The notes under the pieces: generated by a model | What the model was told of the DNA's origin: nothing | Seen by the model: the letters and a program-made list of their open reading frames with translations, nothing else | The model's database searches: none | NCBI GenBank assembly: GCA_003695705.1 | Contig: RFHU01000152.1 | Coordinates: 1 to 52,535, forward strand | Length of the DNA stretch: 52,535 bases | Direction: 5' to 3' | From: Planctomycetota bacterium | GTDB lineage: Bacteria; Planctomycetota; J058 | Made by a program: the position numbers and the translations under genes | Shown: piece after piece, positions 18,542 to 26,641 of the stretch | Layout of the letters: every line of letters starts with the position of its first letter | Numbering within the stretch: the stretch's first letter is position 1

Positions 18542-19546
18542 CTACTTCCCTACCGGCGCCCGGTCGTCTGCCTCGGCCTCTTCGTCGGCGCTCGCCTCGT
18601 CGGCTTCGTCGGCCGCGCGCGACGCACGCCAAGCACGCATGCTCTCCCCTGGCGGCACGGGACCCACGGCCTCTCGATACCAGCGCTCCCAGGCGAGCAG
18701 TTGCTCGAAGTCCTCGTCGCCCTCGAGGGCAGGGTCGAAGGGCAGCGCAGCCTCGTCCTTGCCGGACAGCTTGCGCAAGGAGCGCAGGCAGGACCTCCGC
18801 AGGAGGAGTCGGAACTGCCCTTCGGCGTCGCGGAGGACGCGGATCAGCGGCCAGGCCACCGAGAGGTCGCCGAATTCGCCCAAGCCGTTGGCGGCCACGC
18901 TGCGGGCGATCTGCTCGGGTTCTTCGGCGAGGGCGCGGCGGAGGACGGCAAAGGCTTGCTGACGGAGTTCGGAGGGTGCGGTGGGACCGAGCTGCCCGAT
19001 GGCGAGGTAGGCGTTGGCGCGGACTCGGTAGTCGTAATCCGTCGCGCCCCGCTCGCAGATGAACGCCAAGGCGTCCTCGCTCGCGATGCGCTTGGCGATC
19101 TCGATCATGACCGCCCGATAGCGCTGGTCGGTCTGCAAGGGATTGTCGAGCTCTTCGCGCAGCGCCGCGATGATCTCCCCGTCCCCCGCCATGTCCACGA
19201 GCGCCTGGATCGAGTCCACGTCCAGCCGAGGAGGCGGAGCCGCCATTCCTGGCGGAGGGAGGGGGCCAAGGGTCGTCTTGATGTTCCCGAGATACCAGTC
19301 GACCTTCAGGCTGCCCCAGCGGGTGACCACCACGCCCACGGCGACGATCCACAGCACGACGCACAGGCCGACCAGCATGGGATCGATCCCGCCGCCGGCC
19401 TCGCCCTCGCTCGCGTTCTCCGCGGCGGCCGCGGCCTGCTCCTCGGATCCGCCCGCCGCGTCCCCGGAGGAGGACTGCTCCGGACTGCCTTCCAGGGCGG
19501 CTCCCGAGGACTCGCTGCCCTCACGGGTGGACGGTTCTTCTGCCAC
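18542..19546 (-). CDS. single-pass membrane protein with HEAT-like repeats
   Basis: The 334-residue protein starts with an acidic, low-complexity Ser/Glu/Ala stretch (1-52). One membrane segment follows (about 55-75, MLVGLCVVLWIVAVGVVV). A helical region (about 110-260) reads like HEAT/armadillo repeats (YRVRANAYLAIGQLG; IARSVAANGLGEFGDL). The tail is acidic, rich in Ala, Asp and Glu. The repeats suggest a protein-binding platform at the membrane; which side of the membrane they face is unclear. The GTG start has AGAGGA upstream and a well-spaced promoter. It is the first gene of a two-gene operon with the unknown protein at 17496-18536. Confidence 0.78.
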   Translation of the reverse strand: MAEEPSTREGSESSGAALEGSPEQSSSGDAAGGSEEQAAAAAENASEGEAGGGIDPMLVGLCVVLWIVAVGVVVTRWGSLKVDWYLGNIKTTLGPLPPPGMAAPPPRLDVDSIQALVDMAGDGEIIAALREELDNPLQTDQRYRAVMIEIAKRIASEDALAFICERGATDYDYRVRANAYLAIGQLGPTAPSELRQQAFAVLRRALAEEPEQIARSVAANGLGEFGDLSVAWPLIRVLRDAEGQFRLLLRRSCLRSLRKLSGKDEAALPFDPALEGDEDFEQLLAWERWYREAVGPVPPGESMRAWRASRAADEADEASADEEAEADDRAPVGK

Positions 19547-19565
19547 GGAATCCTCTTGGTTGGAC

Positions 19566-19595
19566 TATATAGCCGCAGGAGGGAGCCCCCGTCAA
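19566..19595 (-). promoter_or_regulatory. sigma-70 promoter of the HEAT membrane protein operon
   Basis: A -35 TTGACG (19590-19595) and a -10 TATATA (19566-19571) are separated by 18 nt on the minus strand, 19 nt ahead of the GTG at 19546. It is the only clear two-part promoter I found in the window. Confidence 0.6.
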
Positions 19596-19641
19596 CGACC
19601 AGACCCGGCGCGGCGACGGCCCGCTCCACGGCCCCTCCTCC

Positions 19642-19647
19642 TATACT
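19642..19647 (+). promoter_or_regulatory. -10 box (TATACT) for a leaderless transcript
   Basis: TATACT is followed by exactly 6 nt and then the GTG at 19654, so the first transcribed base should be at the start codon. This favours GTG 19654 over the GTG at 19648, which directly abuts the box. Confidence 0.6.
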
Positions 19648-19653
19648 GTGCCC

Positions 19654-22236
19654 GTGAGCGCGCCCCGCACCGTGGAGTCGATTCCGCTCGAGGCCGCCCA
19701 CCGGGCATCACCCCGCGAGGTGGGCTCCAAGGCACGCAACCTGGGCCTTCTGCGGGCGGAGGGCCTGCCCGTACCGCCCGGGCGGGTGGTGCCGGCCGCC
19801 GCGTGGCGGGCCTTCGTCGCCGCCGCGGGCGTCGGGCCGGACCCCGCCCCCGAGGCCCTCGCCCGGGCCGCGCTGCCGGAGGAGCTCGACGCCTGCCTGC
19901 GCCAAGCGGCGGAGGACCTGGGCTACCCCCTCGCCGTCCGCTCGGCCGCGCTCGAAGAGGACCGCGCCGAGGCGAGCGCCGCCGGGGTCTTCCGCACGGT
20001 CCTCGGCGTCGAGGACCGAGCCGAGCTCTCCGTGGCGGTCCGCGCCTGCTGGGCATCCAGCTTCGAGCCGGCGGCGCGCGCCTACCGGACCGCCCACGGC
20101 GGCCCGGCGGCCGACGGCGCCGTCTCGGTCCTCTTGCAGCGGCTGCTGCGCCCGCGCGCTGCCGGGGTGGCGTTCACCCGCATGGAGGGCTGCGGCGAGC
20201 TGCTCGTGGAGGCGGTCCCCGGAAGCGGAGCCCTCCTCGTGGACGGCGGCGTGAACCCCGTCCGGTTGCGGCTCCCCCGCGAGGGGCCCCTGGACGGGGA
20301 ACTCCTCGCCGGCGCCCCCTTGCCCCCCGAGGCCCTCGCCGAGCTCCGCGCCCTCGCTCTCCGCGCCGAGGCCCTCTTGGGCGCGGGAGCACGCGGAGTG
20401 GACGTGGAGTGGGCCTGGGACGACGCGGGCCTGCACCTGCTGCAAGCGCGCCCGATCACCCGCCCGGTCCGCCCCGAAGCCGTGCGAACCCGCTGGGTCG
20501 CCGCCAACACCCAAGAAGCCCTCCTCGAACCGGTGACGCCGCTGACATGGAGCCTCCTCGAGCCGCTGGTCGAAGCCGGCCGGCGCGACCTGTTCGCCGC
20601 CGCCGGTCTGGAGGAGATCGAGGGCCCCGGCTACATGCGCCTCTTCCATGGGCTGCCCTACTTCAACCCCGACTACTTCCGCCGCTTCCTCCGCCAGATC
20701 CCCGGTCTGCCCGAAGACGTCTTCGACGCATTGATCTTCGGGGAAGCCGGCGGCCGAGGTGCGGCCCTCGAACTCCCCGAGCCGAGCGCGCGCGCGCTGC
20801 GGCTGGGACTCCTCGCGCTCGGGGCCCGCCTCGGGGCCCGCGAACGCTTCGAGGCCTTCCAGCGGCTCTTCGACCTGCGCCTCGAGCTCCTCCGCCGCCG
20901 CCGCCTCGATCGCCTGGACGACGGCGCCCTCCTCGCCCTGCGCCGCCGCGCCACCGACCTTCTCGAAGGCGCACTCCGCCGACACGTCGTGGGCACCGCC
21001 ATCTCCGGCGGCGCCTACTTGCTCCTCGAGCGGTTGCTCGCCGCCAGCGGAGCCGAGGCAACCCTCGGCGGCGGCCTCGCGGCCCGCCTCACGGCCGGCG
21101 CGAGCGGCAACGCGCTGGCCCACGCCAGCGCGGAGCTCTGGCGCCTGGGCGAGCGCCTTGCCCGCGACCCTGCCGGGGAGGCGGCCTTGGAGCGCCTCGC
21201 CCTCGGCGAGGGCCCGCACGCCGCCGCCTTCCGCCGCTTCCTCGCCCGACACGGGCACCGCTGCGAGAAGGAGGCGGAACTCGCCGAGCCTCGCTGGGCG
21301 GACGACCCGGAAGTCCTCCTCTCGGTGCTGCGGAGCACCGCGCGCGCCGTTCGCTCCGGCGAGGGCGTCCCGCCGCTGGCGCACCAAGAGGAGCGAGCCC
21401 GCGCGGCCGAGGCCCTCGCCCGGCGGGTATCGACGCACCTCGCCCGGCTCGGCGCCGTCGAGCGTTGGCTCCCCTGGCGGCGGGCCGCCTTCCGCGCCCT
21501 GCTGCGCGAGGCCCGCCGCTACGCGCCCTACCGCGAAAACCTCAAGGACCGCGCCCTGCGCGCGCTCCACCTGCTGCGGCGCGTCTTCCTCGAAGCCGGG
21601 ACGCGCCTCGTCCGGAGGGGCCTCCTCGACGCGCCCGCCGACGTCTTCTACCTCGAACTCGAAGAGGTCGAGGAGGCGCTCGCAGGCCCCGCGTCCTCGC
21701 CGCGGGCAAGCCGAGACGATCTGCGGGAGCGCGTCCGCGCCCGCCGTGCTCGGCGCGAACTCCAGCGCGCGCGCCCCGCCCCGACCTGCATCATCGAAGT
21801 CCCCGGGCGCCCGCCCTACGAGGTCCACGGCCGCACGCCCGGAGAACGAGCCGTCCTCGAGGGAGTGGGTGTGGCCTGCGGTCGCGTGCGCGGCGTGGCG
21901 CGCGTCCTGAGGAGCACCGAAGAGGCGGCCCGCCTCGCCCCGGGCGAGGTGCTCGTGGCCCGGGTGGTCAACGCGGGCTGGACCCCGCTCTTCCACCTCG
22001 CGGGGGCGGTGGTCGCCGAGGTGGGCGGCGTCCTCTCGCACGGCGCCATCGTCGCCCGCGAGCTGGGCGTCCCCGCCGTGTTCGGCGCCGCAGGGGCCAG
22101 CCGCATCCCCGAGGGCGCCACCGTCCTCGTCGACGGCGACCTCGGCCTGGTCAGCGTCGAGGCTCCACCGCCCGGCTCGGGGACCGGAGCCCGCGGCGGC
22201 GAAGAAGCGACCGCCTCTCCTCAGGGCACGGGGTAG
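19654..22236 (+). CDS. rifampicin phosphotransferase / PEP-synthase-like enzyme
   Basis: The 860-residue protein has the PEP-synthase order of parts. An ATP-grasp, PPDK-type N-terminal domain comes first (about 15-275: VGSKARNLGLL, GYPLAVRSAA, ARGVDVEWAW, LLQARPI). A long helical middle follows (about 290-720), opening with ANTQEALLEPVTPLTWSL. A swivelling phosphohistidine domain (about 735-835) carries GGVLSHGAIVARE with catalytic H796. The PEP-binding TIM barrel of true PEP synthase is missing. Length and architecture match rifampicin phosphotransferases, which use ATP to phosphorylate rifamycins with release of AMP and phosphate. Related proteins of this shape may act on other substrates, so drug resistance is inference. 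Transcription appears leaderless. It stands alone. Confidence 0.82.
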   Translation: MSAPRTVESIPLEAAHRASPREVGSKARNLGLLRAEGLPVPPGRVVPAAAWRAFVAAAGVGPDPAPEALARAALPEELDACLRQAAEDLGYPLAVRSAALEEDRAEASAAGVFRTVLGVEDRAELSVAVRACWASSFEPAARAYRTAHGGPAADGAVSVLLQRLLRPRAAGVAFTRMEGCGELLVEAVPGSGALLVDGGVNPVRLRLPREGPLDGELLAGAPLPPEALAELRALALRAEALLGAGARGVDVEWAWDDAGLHLLQARPITRPVRPEAVRTRWVAANTQEALLEPVTPLTWSLLEPLVEAGRRDLFAAAGLEEIEGPGYMRLFHGLPYFNPDYFRRFLRQIPGLPEDVFDALIFGEAGGRGAALELPEPSARALRLGLLALGARLGARERFEAFQRLFDLRLELLRRRRLDRLDDGALLALRRRATDLLEGALRRHVVGTAISGGAYLLLERLLAASGAEATLGGGLAARLTAGASGNALAHASAELWRLGERLARDPAGEAALERLALGEGPHAAAFRRFLARHGHRCEKEAELAEPRWADDPEVLLSVLRSTARAVRSGEGVPPLAHQEERARAAEALARRVSTHLARLGAVERWLPWRRAAFRALLREARRYAPYRENLKDRALRALHLLRRVFLEAGTRLVRRGLLDAPADVFYLELEEVEEALAGPASSPRASRDDLRERVRARRARRELQRARPAPTCIIEVPGRPPYEVHGRTPGERAVLEGVGVACGRVRGVARVLRSTEEAARLAPGEVLVARVVNAGWTPLFHLAGAVVAEVGGVLSHGAIVARELGVPAVFGAAGASRIPEGATVLVDGDLGLVSVEAPPPGSGTGARGGEEATASPQGTG

Positions 22237-22241
22237 ATCCG

Positions 22242-22320
22242 CGTCCTCGCGCCCTTCCCGAAGCCGCCTCGGTGTCCGAGACGCGCGGTCGAGGCGGCGG
22301 CGGGGGAAGCGCGAGGGACG
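22242..22320. terminator. large inverted repeat between convergent genes
   Basis: Nested arms pair almost throughout: an inner perfect 9-bp stem (GCCGCCTCG / CGAGGCGGC, 22263-22271 and 22290-22298) and outer arms CGTCC-TCGCGC with GCGCGA-GGGACG plus TTCCC with GGGAA. It fills most of the 131-bp gap between the PEP-synthase-like gene and holA, as expected of a two-way terminator. Confidence 0.6.
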
Positions 22321-22367
22321 AACGCACCGCAGAGGCGACTCCTCCGCACGACGCCCGACGCCCGCCC

Positions 22368-23459
22368 TCAGCGGCGGCGTTCGGCGAGGGCGAGGTCGGC
22401 GACCACCCGCACCAGGGTGCCGGCGGGGTCGGCCGAGCTGCGCAGCCCGACGTCGGCCCGGCGGAGGAGGGTGTGGCGACGGCGAAGCTCGGCGAAATCG
22501 GCGCGGCGCGCGCGGGCGAGAAAGGCCTCGCGGTCGCGGAAGACCCGGCACTCCTTGGCGACCTCGCGCGGGCTCCGCCCGCGCGAGAGGAGGGCGCGGG
22601 CGCGGAGGAGGCGGGTGAGGTCCCAGCGAAGGGTGGGCAAGAGGATCATGGCCACGCCGCTGGGATCGCGCACGCGGTTCCCCCCCTGGGCGACGAGCCC
22701 GTCGCGCAGGATCCGTTGCAGGGTCTTCAGGGAGCCCTCGACGTCGCCGCGGCCGAGGAGGTCGATGAGCCCGAAGGCTTGCTCGCTCGACCCCTGCGAG
22801 GCCAAGGCCAGGACGTCCTCCACCCCGATGCGCCCGCCTTCGGCCGCGCTGGCCAGCTTGTGCACCTCGGCGTCGAGGGCGGAGAGCGAGACGTCCTCGC
22901 CACCGAGGCGCTCGAGGAGGGCGAGGTCGGCGCCGCGCGCGAAGGCGGCGCCGTGGGCCTCCGCCCGCCGGCGCACGAAGCGCAGCAGCCCTGCCTCGTC
23001 CCCAGGGGGCGAGCAGTCGACCAGCGTGGCCGCCGCAAGGAGGGCCTTGGTCACCTTCCGCCGCCGGTCGAGCTTGTCGGCGACCAGGACCAGGGTCGAG
23101 GTCGCGGGGGGAGAGCCCTTCAGAAAGGCGGCCAGCGCCTCGCCGTGGCGCAGCGCGAAGCCGCCCGCTCCGCCCGCCTCACGGACGACCGCGAGGCGGT
23201 GGGCGGTGCCGAGGAAGGGCACGGTGCGCAGCTCGTCGAGCACCTCGGCCAGGCCCGCCTTGCGCCCGTCGAAGACCTGCAGCGAAGGCCCGGGGTTCTC
23301 GCCCAGGAGCACCTCTTGCAAGGCGGCGAGGGCCGCGCCCTCCAGAAAGGACTCGCCCCCCAAGAGCACGTAGCAGGGAGCGGGCGCGCCTCCGCGCAAG
23401 GCGTCGGCGAGCTCGAGGGCGGCGGTTCCGGTGGAGGAGCGGGCGCGGCGGCGGGCCAT
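22368..23459 (-). CDS. holA: DNA polymerase III delta subunit (clamp loader)
   Basis: The 363-residue protein matches HolA in length and plan: an AAA+-like N-terminal part with the family opening CYVLLGGESFLEGAAL, strand/helix segments LQVFDGRKA, VPFLGTAHRLAVVREAGG and STLVLVADKLDRRRKVTKAL, a helical middle, and a C-terminal collar helix bundle (EQAFGLIDLLGRGDVEGSL; LLPTLRWDLTRLLRARAL). Like other delta subunits it lacks a Walker A motif. It opens the sliding clamp as part of the polymerase III loader. The ATG (MARRRA) was chosen because the upstream in-frame GTG lies in the likely promoter: TAGGGT (23468-23473) ends 8 nt before it. Confidence 0.85.
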   Translation of the reverse strand: MARRRARSSTGTAALELADALRGGAPAPCYVLLGGESFLEGAALAALQEVLLGENPGPSLQVFDGRKAGLAEVLDELRTVPFLGTAHRLAVVREAGGAGGFALRHGEALAAFLKGSPPATSTLVLVADKLDRRRKVTKALLAAATLVDCSPPGDEAGLLRFVRRRAEAHGAAFARGADLALLERLGGEDVSLSALDAEVHKLASAAEGGRIGVEDVLALASQGSSEQAFGLIDLLGRGDVEGSLKTLQRILRDGLVAQGGNRVRDPSGVAMILLPTLRWDLTRLLRARALLSRGRSPREVAKECRVFRDREAFLARARRADFAELRRRHTLLRRADVGLRSSADPAGTLVRVVADLALAERRR

Positions 23460-23605
23460 CGACGCCGACCCTAGCACGAGCCGCGCAGGGCGCGGGAGGA
23501 TCCGGGCGGGCCGTGGGCCGAGCCCTTCGCTTTGCGCGCACGCGCTTTGAACACGGCCTGCTAGAGTGGGCGGGTCCGCGCCACGCCGCGCGCGGCCTGC
23601 TTCCC

Positions 23606-24502
23606 ATGACCGATCCTGCGCCGCCCTCCTGCCCGCTCCTGCCGCGCCGCCAGCTGCTGGCCTTTGGCGACGAGCTGTGCGTGCGCGACCCCCGCGGCCG
23701 CAGCCGGACCCCCTCGCTCACGCCCGGCCCGGACGGCCTCTCGGTGCACGGCCCCTTCGTCCTGCGCCGGCGGCTGCTCCCCACCCGAGCGCGGGGCGTG
23801 GCCTTCGTCGACGCCACCGGAGACGCCAACCCGATCCACCGCAAGGGCGAAGTCGTCCCCGGAGCCTTCGTCGCCGCCCAGTTCGCCTCCCTGGTCGAAG
23901 TCCTCTTCCCGGCCTTGCGGCTCGAACGCCTCCGCGCGACCTTCTCGGGCCCCTCGTGGTACGACCGCGCCCTGCGGCTGAGCTTGCGCGCCGAGCCCAC
24001 CCCCGAAGGCCTACGCTTCGAGGGCGTCGCCCGCCAAGACGAGCGCGAGGTCGCCAGCGCGCGCCTCGACGCCCGCCGCGCGGCACGGACCCGCCTGCCC
24101 CTATCCCTGGAGGCCCTCGACGGGGCCTGGTTCCTGCGCGTGGCCACCTTCTACGAGGCCCTCGGCATCGCGCCCGACGCCTACTTCCACACCCCCGACG
24201 GCCCCGACCTCAGCTACCCGCTGGCCTTCCTCGCCTCGCTCCCTTCGGGAAGCATGGTCGAGCGCTTCGACGGCGCCGGCGGCCTGCTGAGCCGCCTCAC
24301 CCTCCGGTTCGGGGCGGCGCCCCTGCCCATCGACGGACCGCCCGAGGTCGGCCTCGAGCTTCCCCGCCGCATCCGCACCTCCTTCAACAAGATCGTCACC
24401 GCGGTCAAGCGCGGCGTGCGCACGGCGGTCGAGGGGACGGCCCTGGTCCTGCCGCGGGGCACCGTCCGCGGCGTGCTCGAAGAGCCGCCCGCGGCACGCT
24501 GA
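23606..24502 (+). CDS. MaoC-like / hot-dog fold protein
   Basis: The 298-residue protein carries a MaoC-type signature DATGDANPIH (69-78), which supplies the catalytic Asp/His pair of (R)-specific enoyl-CoA hydratases, followed by GAFVAAQFASLVEVLFP. The C-terminal half (about 130-260) may be a second, degenerate hot-dog unit, and the tail is basic. It could hydrate acyl-CoA or another thioester intermediate; no fatty-acid genes are adjacent, so the substrate is unknown. The ATG (MTDPAPP) was preferred over an upstream in-frame start because the upstream residues are not family-like and a TAGAGT -10 box lies at 23572-23577. It diverges from holA. Confidence 0.72.
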   Translation: MTDPAPPSCPLLPRRQLLAFGDELCVRDPRGRSRTPSLTPGPDGLSVHGPFVLRRRLLPTRARGVAFVDATGDANPIHRKGEVVPGAFVAAQFASLVEVLFPALRLERLRATFSGPSWYDRALRLSLRAEPTPEGLRFEGVARQDEREVASARLDARRAARTRLPLSLEALDGAWFLRVATFYEALGIAPDAYFHTPDGPDLSYPLAFLASLPSGSMVERFDGAGGLLSRLTLRFGAAPLPIDGPPEVGLELPRRIRTSFNKIVTAVKRGVRTAVEGTALVLPRGTVRGVLEEPPAAR

Positions 24503-24547
24503 AGAACACGCTGCGTCCCCTGGGGACCCACTGCGTCCCGCCGGGGA

Positions 24548-24571
24548 GCAGCGCCCCGCAGCCCGCGCTGC
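24548..24571 (+). terminator. candidate hairpin after the MaoC-like gene
   Basis: A 7-bp stem (GCAGCGC / GCGCTGC) with a 10-nt loop lies 45 nt after the stop at 24502. A 6-bp palindromic GTCCCC-t-GGGGAC precedes it. There is no T-run. Confidence 0.35.
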
Positions 24572-24681
24572 GAATTTCGCGCCCAAGGCGAACGAACCCC
24601 GAACTGGCGCATAACCCAATGGGCCGCAGGGCCGCACCGCGTCGGGCCCCGCGGACGACGCCACCTGTCGGACCCGGACGC

Positions 24682-24714
24682 TAACCTCCGGGGGTCCTGG
24701 CGCACGGCCAGGAC
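24682..24714 (+). promoter_or_regulatory. ssb promoter and 5'-leader hairpin
   Basis: A -10-like TAACCT (24682-24687) is followed by a perfect 8-bp hairpin (GTCCTGGC / GCCAGGAC, 24694-24701 and 24707-24714, 5-nt loop). The hairpin would sit at the very 5' end of a leader of about 44 nt. The GAGAGG Shine-Dalgarno for the GTG at 24738 lies below the hairpin. Confidence 0.4.
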
Positions 24715-24737
24715 GCAAGCAATTCGAGAGGTGCCCA

Positions 24738-25289
24738 GTGGCTAGTTTGAACAAGGTTTTCATGATCGGTCGCCTGACCAAGGACCCCGAACTCCGTTAC
24801 CTGCCCAACGGAACCCCCAAGGCGGAACTGCGCCTCGCCACCAGCCGCGAGTGGAAGGACCGCAACGGGGAGCGGCAGAAGGACACCTGCTACATCGACG
24901 TGGTGGTGTGGAGCCGTCAGGCGGAGATCGCCAAGCAGTACCTCTCCAAGGGGCGGCAAGTCTTCATCGAAGGCCGCCTCGAATACCAGGAGTGGGAGAG
25001 CAACGGCCAGCGCCGCTCCAAGCACGTCATCGTGGCCGACCGCGTGCAGTTCCTCGACCGCGGCGGCGACGGCGGCGGCGGCGAAGCCTACGGCGGCGGC
25101 TCCCGCTCCTACGGCGGCGGCTCCCGCTCCTACGGTGGCGGAGGCGGCGGCGGCGGCTACGGCGGCGGCGGCTACGGCGGCGGCGGCAAGACCTACGGAG
25201 GCAACGCCTACGAGGAAGGGCCGCCCGCCCACGAGCCCGCCCCCATGGCCGAGGCCATGGACGTTCCCGCCGAAGACCTGCCCTTCTGA
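24738..25289 (+). CDS. ssb: single-stranded DNA-binding protein
   Basis: The 183-residue protein has an OB-fold (residues 1-108: NKVFMIGRLTKDPELRY, CYIDVVVWSRQAEIAKQYL, GRQVFIEGRLEYQEWE). A glycine/tyrosine-rich flexible linker (109-160, YGGG repeats) follows, then an acidic tip MDVPAEDLPF at the C-terminus, the conserved docking tail for replication and repair partners. It coats single-stranded DNA during replication, repair and recombination. The start is GTG with GAGAGG 8-9 nt upstream. The usual rpsF-ssb-rpsR context is absent. A DNA methyltransferase gene follows after a strong hairpin. Confidence 0.96.
   Translation: MASLNKVFMIGRLTKDPELRYLPNGTPKAELRLATSREWKDRNGERQKDTCYIDVVVWSRQAEIAKQYLSKGRQVFIEGRLEYQEWESNGQRRSKHVIVADRVQFLDRGGDGGGGEAYGGGSRSYGGGSRSYGGGGGGGGYGGGGYGGGGKTYGGNAYEEGPPAHEPAPMAEAMDVPAEDLPF
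25088..25129 (+). repeat. 21-bp tandem repeat in the ssb linker
   Basis: Two perfect 21-bp copies start at 25088 and 25109 and encode the repeated linker unit YGGGSRS. A degenerate third copy starts at 25130. It suggests recent slippage expansion of the flexible linker. Confidence 0.8.
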
Positions 25290-25310
25290 GGGATCTCGAG
25301 CCCACCGATC

Positions 25311-25344
25311 GCGCCGCGGGCTGCAAGGAAGCGGCCCGCGGCGC
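25311..25344 (+). terminator. hairpin terminator after ssb
   Basis: A perfect 10-bp stem (GCGCCGCGGG / CCCGCGGCGC) with a 14-nt loop begins 21 nt after the ssb stop. No T-tract follows. Confidence 0.55.
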
Positions 25345-25485
25345 CGCGGTTCGGGGAGGCCGGCGTCGAAGCCGCCCGGGACAGCCCCAGCGAGGCCGCG
25401 CCGAAGTCGAGGGATCGAACGGACGCTTTCGAGAGCCGACGAGCGGCGCAGCGGAGGCGCGCGGCCGCGGGCGAAAGGGCAGAAA

Positions 25486-26364
25486 ATGACCGAGGCGAAG
25501 CAGCGCCCCCCAGGAGAGCCCGTTCTGCGCACCGAGCTGGGCGTGCTGTGGCGTGGGTGCGGCGTGGCCTGGCTCGAAGCTGCGCCCGAGGGCTCGGTGG
25601 ACCTCGTCGTCGCCGACCCTCCCTACAACCTCGGCAAGGCGGCCTGGGATCGCCTGGGCACGCTCGAGGACTACCTCGAGTGGAGCGCGCGCTGGATCGA
25701 GGCGGCGCGGCGAGCCTTGCGCCCGACCGGGAGCCTCTACGTGATGGGCTTCAGCGAGGTCCTGGCCCACGTGCTAGCGCGCGTGGGCGGCCCCTGGCGG
25801 CAGACGCGCTGGCTGGTGTGGTACTACCGCAACAAGGCGAACCTGCGCGACGACTGGGGACGCTCCCACGAGAGCATCCTGCTGCTGCGCAAGGGCAAGG
25901 AGTTCACCTTCAACACCGACCCGGTGCGGGTTCCCTACAACCGCCACACCACCCGCTACCCCGAGCGGACCCAGGGGGCACGTTCGCAGTACGGCGGCGC
26001 CCGCAAGGACCGTTGGCGACCCCACCCGCTCGGCGCGCGACCCCGGGACGTCTTCGAGATTCCCGTGCTGGCCAACGGCACCCGCGAGAAGACCGCACAC
26101 CCCACGCAGAAACCCGTGCAGCTCGTGCGCCGCCTCGTGCTGGCGAGCAGCAACGCCGGCGACCTCGTGGTCGACCCCTTTGCGGGGAGCGGGACGACCC
26201 CCCTGGTGTGCGAGGGCAGCGGGCGGCGCTGGGCGGCTTGCGAACTCGAAGCCGACTACGTGGAGCTGATCCGGGAGCGGCTCCTCGACCCCGGAGCCCA
26301 CGCCGGCGCGCAGACCCGCGAGAGCGAGGCGGAGGCGGCCCGGCGCCGCGGCCGCCTCCGCTGA
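25486..26364 (+). CDS. orphan adenine/cytosine-N4 DNA methyltransferase (beta class)
   Basis: The 292-residue protein has the catalytic motif DPPYNLG (44-50) before the S-adenosylmethionine motif DPFAGSGTT (230-238), the order of beta-class amino-methyltransferases. It also has the family's HPTQKP motif (205-210) and a target-recognition stretch between them (about 110-195). The DPPY form suits adenine-N6 methylation, as in CcrM or M.HinfI-type enzymes, but N4-cytosine cannot be excluded and the site is unknown. No restriction endonuclease gene is adjacent, so it is probably a regulatory or housekeeping methylase. The ATG follows GGGCAG at good spacing; the in-frame sequence upstream overlaps the ssb terminator. 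Confidence 0.88.
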   Translation: MTEAKQRPPGEPVLRTELGVLWRGCGVAWLEAAPEGSVDLVVADPPYNLGKAAWDRLGTLEDYLEWSARWIEAARRALRPTGSLYVMGFSEVLAHVLARVGGPWRQTRWLVWYYRNKANLRDDWGRSHESILLLRKGKEFTFNTDPVRVPYNRHTTRYPERTQGARSQYGGARKDRWRPHPLGARPRDVFEIPVLANGTREKTAHPTQKPVQLVRRLVLASSNAGDLVVDPFAGSGTTPLVCEGSGRRWAACELEADYVELIRERLLDPGAHAGAQTRESEAEAARRRGRLR

Positions 26365-26453
26365 GATCCCGTGCCGGCGCCGGCCGTAGCCGGTCGTCTG
26401 CGCGCGGGTTGCGCTCCTCCCCGCCCCCCAGGGCAGCCCTCCAGGCGCGCCCC

Positions 26454-26489
26454 GGCGGAGCCCCGCGCTGCGGGCCCCCCGGTTCCGCC
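26454..26489. terminator. inverted repeat between two convergent methyltransferase genes
   Basis: An inner stem CCCGC-gct-GCGGG (26462-26474) sits inside outer arms GGCGGA / TCCGCC (26454-26459 and 26484-26489). It is a candidate two-way terminator in the 277-bp convergent gap. The rest of the gap shows nothing else. Confidence 0.45.
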
Positions 26490-26641
26490 GCCGGCAGGCC
26501 GAAGGGAGGTCCCGTTCGGCCTCGCCACGGCCCGCTGCCGACTCGATCCGGCAACCGGGCGGGCTGCCCGGAGTGCTTGGCCGGGGCGCGGGGAGTTCCC
26601 GCGGCCGAAGGGTCGCGGGCGAGAACCGGCGCCGTCCAGGC

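Noticed and set aside
25088-25190. Possible CRISPR-like or intergenic repeat
   Set aside because: The repeats are in frame and encode the YGGG linker of SSB; there are no unique spacers.
26385-26396. 12-bp palindrome near 26385 (GCCGGCGCCGGC) as an operator
   Set aside because: It is a simple GCC/GGC run in a convergent gap, likely by chance at this GC content.
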